Shown here in pieces: positions 43,543 to 51,750 of a stretch of DNA of 64,000 nt; position 1 is the first letter of the stretch; the number at the start of each line of letters is the position of its first letter. The position numbers and the translations under genes were made by a program. The notes beneath the pieces were generated by a model. That model had not been told where the DNA came from. It saw nothing but the letters and a program-made list of their open reading frames with translations, and did not search any database. This stretch comes from Afifellaceae bacterium. Lineage in GTDB: Bacteria > Pseudomonadota > Alphaproteobacteria > Rhizobiales > Afifellaceae. Where the stretch lies: positions 62,001 through 126,000 of the forward strand of contig JANQKG010000011.1 of the NCBI GenBank assembly GCA_028281235.1, given 5' to 3'.

Positions 43543-46202
43543 GCGACACAGCGACAACCGGCAGCACGCATGCAACGTGGAGCCTGCGCGGGGCCATGCG
43601 CTTCGTCGCAAGCCGCTTCCGCGACCGCCCGGACACCGAACACCAGATGGTGATCAACCGGCTGGCGATCAGCACGCTGTTGATGATCTACCTGGCCATC
43701 TCCGGTCTCCTGCACACGATGGATGTGCGCGAGGCCGTCATCGCCAATTCCGTCTATGGCTGCATCTCGCTCGGCTTCTTCTTCCACCTCCTCGCCGTGC
43801 CCGGCACCTGCCACCCGCGCCGCATCGTCGGCATGTTTGTCGATATCGGTGCGTTGACCTACTGCCTCTCGGTAGGTGGCAGTACGACGGCGGTTCTGTT
43901 TCCGATCTATCTGTGGATCATCTTCGGCAACGGATTCCGGTTCGGCCTCAAATACATCTTCGCAGCCATGGGGCTGTCGCTTGTCGGCTTCGGCGCGCTT
44001 CTGATCGGTTCCGATTATTGGCGCAGCACCGGCCATCTCGGGGTCGGGCTTCTGGTCGGCCTCCTGGTGCTGCCGGCTTATGCCTCCACGCTGATCCGCA
44101 GCCTCAACATGGCGCGCCGGCAGGCTGAAGAAGCCAGCAAAGCCAAGACGCAGTTCTTGGCCAGCGTCAGCCATGAGCTGCGCACGCCGTTGAACGCGGT
44201 GATCGGCATGAGCGACCTGCTTCAGGATTCCAAGCTCAATGCGGAGCAGGGCGACATGGTGGGGACGATATCCGGCTCCGCGCGGTCGCTCTTGTCGCTG
44301 ATTGAAGGCATCTTGGACTTCTCGCGCATCGAGGCCGGGCGTATGCCGATCGAGACGATCGACTTCGACCTGCATCAGACGCTGACAGCGGTGCGCAACA
44401 TGGTAGCGCCGCAGGCGCGCGCCAAGGACCTGCGCCTGGGCCTCCACGTGTCTCCACGCACGCCCTATCTTCTGCGCGGCGACGGCCGGCACCTGCAGGA
44501 GATTCTCATCAACCTCGTCAGCAACGCGGTGAAGTTCACCAGTAATGGCCAGGTGGTCATCAGCGCCGATCTGGTCTCCGCCGAGGAGGGCGAAGCGCGC
44601 ATCCGCTTTGAGGTGAGCGACACGGGCATCGGCATTTCTCCGGAGGCGACCAGCCGCATCTTTGAGCGCTTCACGCAGGCCGACGAGACCATCCTCAATA
44701 GGTTCGGCGGGACGGGTCTTGGCCTGGCGATCTGCCGGCAGCTCGCCGAGGCGCTCGGCGGCTCCATCGGTGTCGACAGCGTGGAAGGCGAGGGCAGCAC
44801 ATTCTGGCTGGAGCTGGGCTTTGAGCCGCGCGCCGATGATGCCCCCCCGCGTCTCGACGACTTGTCCGTCGTTCTTCTGACCAAGAATCCTTCGACCATC
44901 GCGGCTGCCGGCAGAGCTTTTGCCGACAGCGGCGCGCTGGTTGCCGTTGCCGCCGATACGAACGATGCGGCCGAGCGCGCAAAGCACCATGCCTCCCACC
45001 GTGTGCTGCTTATGGCGGATGAAGCCATTGAGGGCGTGGACGCCCTTGCCGGCGAGCTGACGCGCGAGACAGGCAGCAAGGTGTCGGCGGCACTCATCTC
45101 AGCCGGAGACCAAAACGCCTTGTCCAAGGATCGCGCGGCCATCTACTGCTCCGCGCTGCCGCATGATTTTGCGCAGGCCGCTGCGCTGGCGACCGCCAAC
45201 CTCGCCCTGGGCCGCGCGCTTGGCGCGGGAACCTTGGGCAGCGCCGTCGAAGCGAGCCGCGGCCGGGCTCTGTCGATCCTTGTGGCGGAAGACAACGGAG
45301 TCAATCAGAAGGTCATTACCAAGATTCTGGAGCGCGCCGGCCACGATGTGACAATCGTGGAGGATGGCGAAAAGGCCGTCGATCTGATGCTGGCTGAGCC
45401 GTTCGACATTGTGCTGATGGACATCAACATGCCGGTGATGAACGGCATTGAGGCGACCAAGCTCTATCGCTTCGCTGCACTTGGCCGAGAGCATATGCCT
45501 ATCGTGGCGTTGACGGCTGACGCCACGCAGGAAGGGCGTGACCGCTGCATCGCTGCCGGCATGGATGGATGCGCCACTAAGCCGATCGACGCCGCGGAGC
45601 TTTTCGGCATCATTGACAGCCTGGTGGATCGTACGGTCGAGGAGGGCGAAGGGGCGGCGGTCGTCGCCATACCCGACGGCGACGAAATTGTTGCCGACAT
45701 CGCCTCCCATCCGCGCTTCAAGTCGGAGGCGCGCGCCATCGACTCCACAACGATCGAGCAATTGCGCAGCTTGGGCGGCGACGATTTCGTTGCCGATCTC
45801 GCAGAGGTCTTTGTGAAGGAAGGCGAGCGCATCTTGGAGGAACTCAGAGCCAGCGTGAGCGACGGCGACCACGAGCTCTTCCGCGATCGGCTGCATGCGC
45901 TGAGGAGCGGCGCCGCCAATATCGGGGCGCTTCCGCTCTACCAGATGTGCCTGGCGCTTCGCGGCATAACGGCCGACGCATTCGCTGCGGAGGGTCGCCA
46001 GAAAGCCGAGGAGATCGGCTTGGAGTTCGCGCGCTCGCGCCGTGAGCTCGACGAAGGCATCGCCTCGCGATCGGCTTCACGTGCAGATGATTCGGATGAT
46101 GCGTCCGCCGAAAGCAGCCGTGCCGCCGCCGGGGACGCTGTCTCTACACCGCCTCTGCGAGCCGCCGCCGGCCGTTCCAGCGCCGATTCTGCGCGATCGT
46201 AA
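43539..46202 (+). CDS. rpfC: RpfC-like hybrid sensor histidine kinase (putative DSF receptor)
   Basis: 887 residues. The N-terminus (RFRDRPDTEHQMVINR) and five to six membrane helices (about 42-185, with LWIIFGNGFRFGLKYIF) match the RpfC sensor. Kinase: SHELRTPLNAVIGM with His212, then N (NLVSNAVKF), G1 (DTGIGI) and G2 (GGTGLGLAI) boxes. A degenerate receiver (about 445-560) precedes the true receiver at about 585-705 (VAEDNGVNQKV, LMDINMPVMNG, KP). The Hpt domain has HALRSGAANIGA. The C-terminal 45 residues are Ser/Ala-rich and arise partly where the gene overlaps rpfF. In Xanthomonas RpfC senses DSF and signals to RpfG; here the coupled partner is the GGDEF-EAL protein. Confidence 0.88.
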   Translation: MSDTATTGSTHATWSLRGAMRFVASRFRDRPDTEHQMVINRLAISTLLMIYLAISGLLHTMDVREAVIANSVYGCISLGFFFHLLAVPGTCHPRRIVGMFVDIGALTYCLSVGGSTTAVLFPIYLWIIFGNGFRFGLKYIFAAMGLSLVGFGALLIGSDYWRSTGHLGVGLLVGLLVLPAYASTLIRSLNMARRQAEEASKAKTQFLASVSHELRTPLNAVIGMSDLLQDSKLNAEQGDMVGTISGSARSLLSLIEGILDFSRIEAGRMPIETIDFDLHQTLTAVRNMVAPQARAKDLRLGLHVSPRTPYLLRGDGRHLQEILINLVSNAVKFTSNGQVVISADLVSAEEGEARIRFEVSDTGIGISPEATSRIFERFTQADETILNRFGGTGLGLAICRQLAEALGGSIGVDSVEGEGSTFWLELGFEPRADDAPPRLDDLSVVLLTKNPSTIAAAGRAFADSGALVAVAADTNDAAERAKHHASHRVLLMADEAIEGVDALAGELTRETGSKVSAALISAGDQNALSKDRAAIYCSALPHDFAQAAALATANLALGRALGAGTLGSAVEASRGRALSILVAEDNGVNQKVITKILERAGHDVTIVEDGEKAVDLMLAEPFDIVLMDINMPVMNGIEATKLYRFAALGREHMPIVALTADATQEGRDRCIAAGMDGCATKPIDAAELFGIIDSLVDRTVEEGEGAAVVAIPDGDEIVADIASHPRFKSEARAIDSTTIEQLRSLGGDDFVADLAEVFVKEGERILEELRASVSDGDHELFRDRLHALRSGAANIGALPLYQMCLALRGITADAFAAEGRQKAEEIGLEFARSRRELDEGIASRSASRADDSDDASAESSRAAAGDAVSTPPLRAAAGRSSADSARS

Positions 46203-47085
46203 GCCGCTCCATTCTGCGCAGATCGCTTTCTGTGAGCGCCAGCGCCGCCTCGACCCAAATCTGCGAGATTTCGCGCAACTCGTCATAGGAGACCGGCGCG
46301 ACGCAGCGCCCGGCGCGAAAGATGCCGGCTTGTGCGTTGTGGCGCTTGCCGTTCTTCTCGATGAATTCACGCACCGCCTGCTCGCCCATATTCGGCTCTG
46401 CGAGCATATGCACGATGCCGAGCTCGTGGAGTTCCTCGGCGGTGTAGATACGGCCGCTCAGGACCATCTTCTCCGCCTGTGCGGCGCCAAGCCGGCGCGC
46501 CAGAAAGCTGTAGGCGCCCATGCCCGGGAAGAGGTTGAACAGCACCTCCGGCAGGCCGAAGCGGGCGCCGCGCTCCGCGACGATCATGTCGCATGACAGC
46601 GCCGCCTCGAAGCCACCGCCGAGCGCGTCGCCCTGCACGAGCGCGATTGTGACGACAGGAAGGTTGAAGCTGACGGCGTTGTTGTAGAGCACGTCGATGC
46701 AGCTGCGCGCGTAGCGTGTCAGAGCCGCGCCGTCGCGGTCGCGTATCCTGTCGGCAAAGACGGTCAGGTCGCCGCCGAGGCTGAAGATGCCCGGGAGCTC
46801 CGACCCCAGCACATAATAGCGAAGCGGCGTGTCGCTGTTGGCCGCCACGCGGACGAGGCCGCGCTGCATGTCAGCCAGATCCGCGAGCAGGCCCGGCGTG
46901 AAGCTTGGTCGCTCATGCGGCCGCATGCGGCACCAATAGACGCCATGCCGCGCCTCATATGCCACGTTGAGATTTTCAAAGGAGGGGGTGTCCGCCTCCG
47001 GCCACCGAACCGCCGCCCCGCGTGCTGATCCGAACAAGGGGGTGGCGAAGTCCACAGGGTGGACCGCCTTCGCAACGCTACTCAT
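46144..47085 (-). CDS. rpfF: RpfF-like DSF synthase (crotonase superfamily)
   Basis: 313-residue enoyl-CoA hydratase-fold enzyme. The RpfF hallmark is GLPEVLFNLFPGMGAYSFLARR; two catalytic glutamates, Glu160 (in GDALGGGFEAALSCD) and Glu180 (in GLPEVLF), are spaced by 20 as in RpfF of Xanthomonas (141 and 161). The C-terminal EISQIWVEAALALTESDLRRMERL block also fits. RpfF makes cis-2-unsaturated fatty acid signals from acyl-ACP by dehydratase and thioesterase steps. The N-terminus is about 24 residues longer than that of the Xanthomonas protein. It is convergent with rpfC and overlaps it by 59 bp. The acyl chain of the product is not predictable. Confidence 0.87.
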   Translation of the reverse strand: MSSVAKAVHPVDFATPLFGSARGAAVRWPEADTPSFENLNVAYEARHGVYWCRMRPHERPSFTPGLLADLADMQRGLVRVAANSDTPLRYYVLGSELPGIFSLGGDLTVFADRIRDRDGAALTRYARSCIDVLYNNAVSFNLPVVTIALVQGDALGGGFEAALSCDMIVAERGARFGLPEVLFNLFPGMGAYSFLARRLGAAQAEKMVLSGRIYTAEELHELGIVHMLAEPNMGEQAVREFIEKNGKRHNAQAGIFRAGRCVAPVSYDELREISQIWVEAALALTESDLRRMERLTIAQNRRWNGRRRLAEAV

Positions 47086-47441
47086 TGCGCTTACTCCGCC
47101 GCTTTAGGCTTGGCTGCCTCTGCCATGCCTCCGGTGCGATTAAGGAATCATTTACCACGTCTCGTCACCACAATTTGACCAGCTTGGTTAACGCCGCACC
47201 GACCGGTCGAGCCTCAAGAAAGACCTGTCGACCACGTCGGCGGCGAAACCAGAGCTGCAAACGGACAGCGTTCTGACGGGCGCACGGCGTCTTCCTCATA
47301 CTTGAGATGCTGTATCGCGAAACGGCGATACGCAATCCTAAATTTCAGGTGATACAACCGAGAGTAGTATAACGCGGGCCGCTATCAGAGGGTCCGCTGA
47401 TACGATGATCGGCAACAAGGGTGAGGGACTCCGTCGCCGGC
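47086..47441. other. Intergenic region (356 bp) upstream of rpfF
   Basis: Between the end of the gamma-glutamyltransferase gene and the start of rpfF (both minus strand). It contains the CtrA-like motif at 47140-47156 and a hairpin GTATCGC / GCGATAC at 47312-47331 that could end transcription of the upstream gene, although no T-run follows. It is AT-richer than average, consistent with promoters. No coding frame was recognised. Confidence 0.5.
47140..47156 (-). promoter_or_regulatory. CtrA-like box upstream of rpfF (one mismatch)
   Basis: On the plus strand TTAA-GGAATCA-TTTACC; relative to TTAA-N7-TTAAC one base differs in the second half-site. It ends 55 bases from the rpfF start codon at 47085, where a regulator would touch the promoter. 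It pairs with the perfect site at 41225 in front of the sensor operon. Weaker evidence than that site. Confidence 0.45.
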
Positions 47442-49010
47442 TCAATATCCAACCGCGCAGCCGTCTCTGCGGCTTTCGCTCGCCGCGACGTAGCCGTCGC
47501 CTTGCCTAAGGATGGTCTGTGCAGCGCCTACATCAAGTGGCGAAATTGTCGCCAGCCTGTGACCTCGTGCCGCGAGCCCGTCGCGCGCCGCCTCCGCCAT
47601 GGAAGCTTCCACATGCACATCGCCGTAATCATAGCGCCAGCGCGGCGCATCGATCGCCGCTTGCGGGTTCTGGTCTGAGATCAGCATGCGGCTTGCGACC
47701 TGAAGATGCCCCTGCGGCTGCATCGATCCGCCCATCACGCCGAAGGCGGCGACCGGCGCTTCGTTCTTGGTGATAAACCCTGGAATGATGGTGTTGAAAG
47801 GGCGCTTCCTCGGACCCACGCAATTGGGATGGCCGGGCGTGGTGACGAAGCCTGCGCCGCGATTGTTAAGGGCGATGCCGGTGCCGGGCACCACAACGCC
47901 ACAGCCGAACCCGCCATAGTTTGATTGGATGAACGACACCATCATGCCGTTCGCGTCGGCCGCTGCGAGATAGACAGTTGAGCTGGTGGCAAGCGGCTCC
48001 CGCGGCGGCGTGCTGGCACGGTCGCAGCGAATGGACCGCGCGAGATCGTCAAGCCGCGCCGGGTCGAGGAGGTCGTCGGGCGTGACCTCCATGTAGTCCG
48101 GATCGGCGACATGCCTCTCCGCGTCGCGTGCACCGAGCTTGAGCGCCTCAATCTGCATGTGCAGCATCTCGGGACTGTCGGGCGGCAGCCCGGCAATGTC
48201 GCAGCGCTCCAGAACGCCAAGCGCAATCAGCGCCGCGATGCCCTGGCCGTTGGGCGGCGTCTCGTGAATGCGGTGGCCGGCAAAATCGACATGGATCGGC
48301 GTCACCCAATCGGCCCGATGCGCCGCCAGGTCCTCCGCTGTCAGCAGTCCGCCATCTGCTGCCGACGCTTTTGCCAAGGTTTCGCCCAGCGCGCCGCGGT
48401 AAAGGCTCTCGCCGCGCGTCTCGGCGATCTCCGTGAGCGTCTTGGCCTGATGCGGCGGACGAAAAAGTTCGCCTGCGGCTGGCGCCCACCCGCGCGGCAG
48501 GAACGTCTCGGCAAAACCGGGCTGCCGCCCAAGCCGCGTCACCTGCTTCTCCCAAATCTGCGCGATGACCGGTGAGACGAGGAAGCCGTCGCTGGCGTAG
48601 CGGATCGCTGGCTCAAACAACGCATCGAAGGGGAGCGCACCAAAGCGTTCGCTGAGCGTCACCCACGCAGAGACGGCGCCGGGGATTGTCGCAGCGTTCC
48701 AGCCTTCCTTCGGCATGTCGGGACCAATGAAGCGATCCGGCGTCCATCCTGCAGGCGAGCGCCCTGAAGCGTTCAGAGCCGTAAGTGCCTCGCCGTCCCA
48801 GATGATGGCGAAGGCGTCGCTGCCAAGGCCGTTATTGACCGGCTCGACAATTGTAAGCGCAATCGCCGTTGCCAGTGCTGCGTCGACGGCATTGCCGCCG
48901 CGATGAAGCATGGCGAGCCCGGCTTGCGCAGCCAGGGGCTGCGTCGTGGCCACGCAATTGCGCGCCAGAACCGGCATACGAAACGACGGGTAGGGGAACG
49001 CCCAGTCCAT
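47442..49010 (-). CDS. Gamma-glutamyltransferase family protein
   Basis: 522-residue Ntn-hydrolase of the GGT/cephalosporin acylase family, which cleaves gamma-glutamyl bonds (as in glutathione) after autoproteolytic maturation at a Thr. The large subunit starts ATTQPLAAQAGLAMLHRGGNAVDAALATA; the probable nucleophile is the Thr in SSTVYLAAAD, with GIALNNRGAGF and GVMGGSMQPQGHLQ in the small subunit. There is no signal peptide, so it may be cytoplasmic. The ATG at 49010 has GAGGAGAAG upstream; the frame beyond is antisense to the kinase gene. YwrD-like acylases are the closest general alternative. Confidence 0.87.
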   Translation of the reverse strand: MDWAFPYPSFRMPVLARNCVATTQPLAAQAGLAMLHRGGNAVDAALATAIALTIVEPVNNGLGSDAFAIIWDGEALTALNASGRSPAGWTPDRFIGPDMPKEGWNAATIPGAVSAWVTLSERFGALPFDALFEPAIRYASDGFLVSPVIAQIWEKQVTRLGRQPGFAETFLPRGWAPAAGELFRPPHQAKTLTEIAETRGESLYRGALGETLAKASAADGGLLTAEDLAAHRADWVTPIHVDFAGHRIHETPPNGQGIAALIALGVLERCDIAGLPPDSPEMLHMQIEALKLGARDAERHVADPDYMEVTPDDLLDPARLDDLARSIRCDRASTPPREPLATSSTVYLAAADANGMMVSFIQSNYGGFGCGVVVPGTGIALNNRGAGFVTTPGHPNCVGPRKRPFNTIIPGFITKNEAPVAAFGVMGGSMQPQGHLQVASRMLISDQNPQAAIDAPRWRYDYGDVHVEASMAEAARDGLAARGHRLATISPLDVGAAQTILRQGDGYVAASESRRDGCAVGY

Positions 49011-49153
49011 TCTTCTCCTCGGGGTCAGCTGCGAACCCGCCCATCTCATTAGGGCAAAGTCTCTGCTGGGCCAACGTCGCGCCATTGGCCGCAGCTGCCC
49101 GCCCCTGATAAGAGACCGCCGATTAGTCTGCGGCGCGGGTGAAATCCAGGACG

Positions 49154-50026
49154 ATGTCGGAGCCTTTTTTGATCGGCGTGGATGGCGGTGGCACGGAATG
49201 CCGCGCGCGCCTTTGCGATCGCGCCGGCAACGTGCTCGGCGATGGCCTCGGCGGTCCGGCGAATGCGCGTCTCGGCTCAGCTTTTGCGATGGACTCCATC
49301 CTGACGGCCAGCCGAAAGGCCGCCGCGGCCGCGGGGCTCGCGGAAGCCGATCTGACACGCGCGCATGCAGGCTTCGGGCTCGCCGGCGCCAATCTGCCGA
49401 GCGCCTGTGCCGCGCTTCTGGCCGAGCCGCATCCCTTCGCCTCCGTCCATATCGAGACCGATGCCTACGTAGCCTGGCTCGGCGCGTTTGAAGGCGAGGA
49501 TGGCGCCATCCTCATCATGGGAACTGGGTCTTGCGGCCTCGCCGTTGTCGGCGGCCGGAAATTCGATGTCGGCGGGTGGGGCGCTGAAGTCTCCGACGAG
49601 GCAAGCGGCCAGTGGATCGGTCGCGAGGCCGTCCGCCGCTCGCTGTGGGCCTATGACGGGCGGGCCGCGTCCTCACCGCTATCCGATGCGGTGCTGGCGC
49701 GCCTCGGCGGCAGCGGCGAGACGGTGGTCGCTTTCGCCACCACGGCACGACCGGCCGACTTTGCCGCGTTGGTGCCGCTTGTGATGGAGCACGCCGAAGC
49801 GGGCGAACCGCTGGCTGTGGCGCTGATGAACCAGGCGGCGGCCGATGCGGTGCGGTTCATCGAGCGGCTTCTGGAAGTCGGGGCGCCCGCCGTGGCTCTG
49901 ATCGGCGGCTTGTCGGGACCGCTATCGGCGTGGCTGCCGCAGCGAATTCGCCCGCATCTCGTCAGCCCGCGACATGATTCCGTCCATGGCGGCGTTCTTC
50001 TGGCCCGGCGAGGGCTGGCGGACTGA
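49154..50026 (+). CDS. BadF/BadG/BcrA/BcrD-type ATPase, N-acetylglucosamine kinase-like
   Basis: 290-residue ASKHA-fold kinase. The phosphate-1 motif is IGVDGGGTECRARL; ILIMGTGSCGLAV, GWGAEVSDEASGQWIGREA and ALIGGLSGPL are the later nucleotide and hinge parts. This group includes GlcNAc and glucosamine kinases that act on amino sugars released from murein. ATG at 49154 begins the conserved text; an ATG 15 bases upstream is possible. Divergent from the gamma-glutamyltransferase gene. Confidence 0.86.
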   Translation: MSEPFLIGVDGGGTECRARLCDRAGNVLGDGLGGPANARLGSAFAMDSILTASRKAAAAAGLAEADLTRAHAGFGLAGANLPSACAALLAEPHPFASVHIETDAYVAWLGAFEGEDGAILIMGTGSCGLAVVGGRKFDVGGWGAEVSDEASGQWIGREAVRRSLWAYDGRAASSPLSDAVLARLGGSGETVVAFATTARPADFAALVPLVMEHAEAGEPLAVALMNQAAADAVRFIERLLEVGAPAVALIGGLSGPLSAWLPQRIRPHLVSPRHDSVHGGVLLARRGLAD

Positions 50027-50040
50027 TCGGTGCGAGGACC

Positions 50041-50124
50041 GTAGCCCGCATGAAGCGTGAGCGAAATGCGGGTGCCGCCGGTGAAGTCCCGGATTACGCT
50101 TTGCTCCATCCGGGCTACGAGGCC
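50041..50124. repeat. Short palindromic repeats, GTAGCCCG family (two units)
   Basis: The first unit GTAGCCCGCATGAAGCG...CGAAATGCGGG (50041-50072) is followed by GTCCCGGATTACGC...ATCCGGGCTACG. It fills the convergent gap between the kinase and AMP nucleosidase genes and could stop transcription from both sides. Confidence 0.75.
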
Positions 50125-50180
50125 GACCGGCACGAAGGACCGTAGCGGGGGGCAGCCTGCGAGAGGATGGCGATACAACG

Positions 50181-51668
50181 CTAGCGAAAGGCCGGTTCGT
50201 CGAAGCCGCGCAGCTTGCGCGAATGCAGCCGGTCGACGCCCTCTTCACGCAGGAGCCGCATTGTCTCCAGCCCGACCTTAAGATGCTGGCTGATTCGCTC
50301 GCGGTAGAACGCATTGGCCATGCCGGAGAGTTTGAGCTCGCCATGCAGCGGCTTGTCGGAAACGCAGAGCAGCGTGCCGTAAGGCACGCGGAAGCGCAGG
50401 CCGTTCGCCGCCACGGTTGCCGATTCCATATCCACCGCAATGGCGCGCGACTGGTTGAGCCGATTGAAGAGCTCGTCGAAGCGGAGCTCCCAATTGCGGT
50501 TGTCGGTCGTGGCGACCGTGCCGGTGCGAAGCCGCGTCTTCAATTCGTGGCCGCGCAATCCGGTAACCTTGGCGGTTGCTTCCTGTAGCGCTACCTGCAA
50601 TTCGGCGATCGGCGGCACCGGCACCCACATCGGTAGGTCCTGGTCAAGCACGTGGTCGTCGCGCACATAGCCGTGCGCCAATACGTAATCGCCGAGAAGC
50701 TGGCTGCGCCGGAGCCCCGCACAATGGCCGAGCATCAGCCAGCAATGCGGCCGCGTCACGGCCAGATGGTCGGTGATCGTTTTGGCGTTGGCCGGGCCGA
50801 CGCCGATATTGACCAGCGTGATGCCGTCGAGGTCGTCGCGCGTCAGATGGTAGGCCGGCATCTGCGGCAGGTAGCGCGGTGATTCCGGCTCCGGCGCGCC
50901 CGCCGAATGCGGCTCGGAGGGGAAGACGAGATTCCCCGGCGCGACGAAGCTCGTATAGCCGTCCTTGCCGACCTGTTCGCGGCCGAACGCGATGAACTCG
51001 TCGACATAGCGCTGATAGTTGGTGAGGAGCACGAAGCTTTGGAAATGCTCCGCTGACGTGCCGGTGTAATGCTGCAGCCGGGCAAGCGAGTAATCGACGC
51101 GCTCCGCCGTGAAGAGCGCCAGCGGCCGTGGCTGGCCCGGCGCGCCGACGAACGATCCGTTGGCAATGCCGTCATCCGTGGCGCTGAGGTCGGGCAGCGC
51201 GAAATAGCTTTGCAGCGCGCGCACATCCTCTTCCGTGATGTCGGTGACGCTTTCCTCGACGACGAAGGGCAGGGGAATCTGCCGATCGCTGACACCGACA
51301 TGGACGGGCACTTCATGGTGGCCGAGCACGAAGGCGATCTGCTCCCGATAATAGCGGTCGAAAAGGTCCGGCCGGGTGAGCGTCGTGCCGTAGACGCCGG
51401 GCTCCAGAAGCACGCCGTAGGACAGCCGCGCATCGACATGCAGGTCGGCGCGGCGCACCGGCACGGCGACATAGGGATAGGCCGCGTCGATGCGTTCAAG
51501 CTTCTTGCCCTTGGCGCCGGCCGCGAAGGCATCGCGGATTTTGGCCGCGTTGCCGTCATAGATCTCAGTGATCCGCGCCACCGCTTTGTGAGGGTCGTCG
51601 AAGGGCTGAAGGTCGCGCGCAAAAGGTCCCGCGAGGGACTTGGACGTCGTGGCGCGCTTGCTGGTCAT
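50181..51668 (-). CDS. amn: AMP nucleosidase
   Basis: 495-residue enzyme hydrolysing AMP to adenine and ribose 5-phosphate. The N-terminal about 180-residue regulatory domain carries RADLHVDARLSYGVLLEPGVY; the C-terminal phosphorylase-like domain has GVGPANAKTITDHLAVTRP, GHCAGLRRSQLLGDYVLAHGY and DMESATVAANGLRFRVPYGTLLCVSDKPLHGELKLSGM. Full length. It is a purine salvage and energy-charge enzyme, fitting the nucleoside genes at 12-17 kb though far from them. Confidence 0.94.
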   Translation of the reverse strand: MTSKRATTSKSLAGPFARDLQPFDDPHKAVARITEIYDGNAAKIRDAFAAGAKGKKLERIDAAYPYVAVPVRRADLHVDARLSYGVLLEPGVYGTTLTRPDLFDRYYREQIAFVLGHHEVPVHVGVSDRQIPLPFVVEESVTDITEEDVRALQSYFALPDLSATDDGIANGSFVGAPGQPRPLALFTAERVDYSLARLQHYTGTSAEHFQSFVLLTNYQRYVDEFIAFGREQVGKDGYTSFVAPGNLVFPSEPHSAGAPEPESPRYLPQMPAYHLTRDDLDGITLVNIGVGPANAKTITDHLAVTRPHCWLMLGHCAGLRRSQLLGDYVLAHGYVRDDHVLDQDLPMWVPVPPIAELQVALQEATAKVTGLRGHELKTRLRTGTVATTDNRNWELRFDELFNRLNQSRAIAVDMESATVAANGLRFRVPYGTLLCVSDKPLHGELKLSGMANAFYRERISQHLKVGLETMRLLREEGVDRLHSRKLRGFDEPAFR

Positions 51669-51750
51669 GCTGGCTGTTTATGCCACCTCGTGCGTGGAGT
51701 GCGAGGTTGCACAAATCCGCCGCGGAGGAAAGTCGCGGCGGATGATCCGG

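Noticed and set aside
43515-44999. 494-codon open frame on the minus strand across the RpfC-like gene
   Set aside because: Antisense to kinase domains with clear motifs; composition is of shadow type.
47312-47331. Hairpin GTATCGC...GCGATAC as an intrinsic terminator
   Set aside because: No T-run and far from the stop of the upstream gene; kept only as a note in the intergenic entry.
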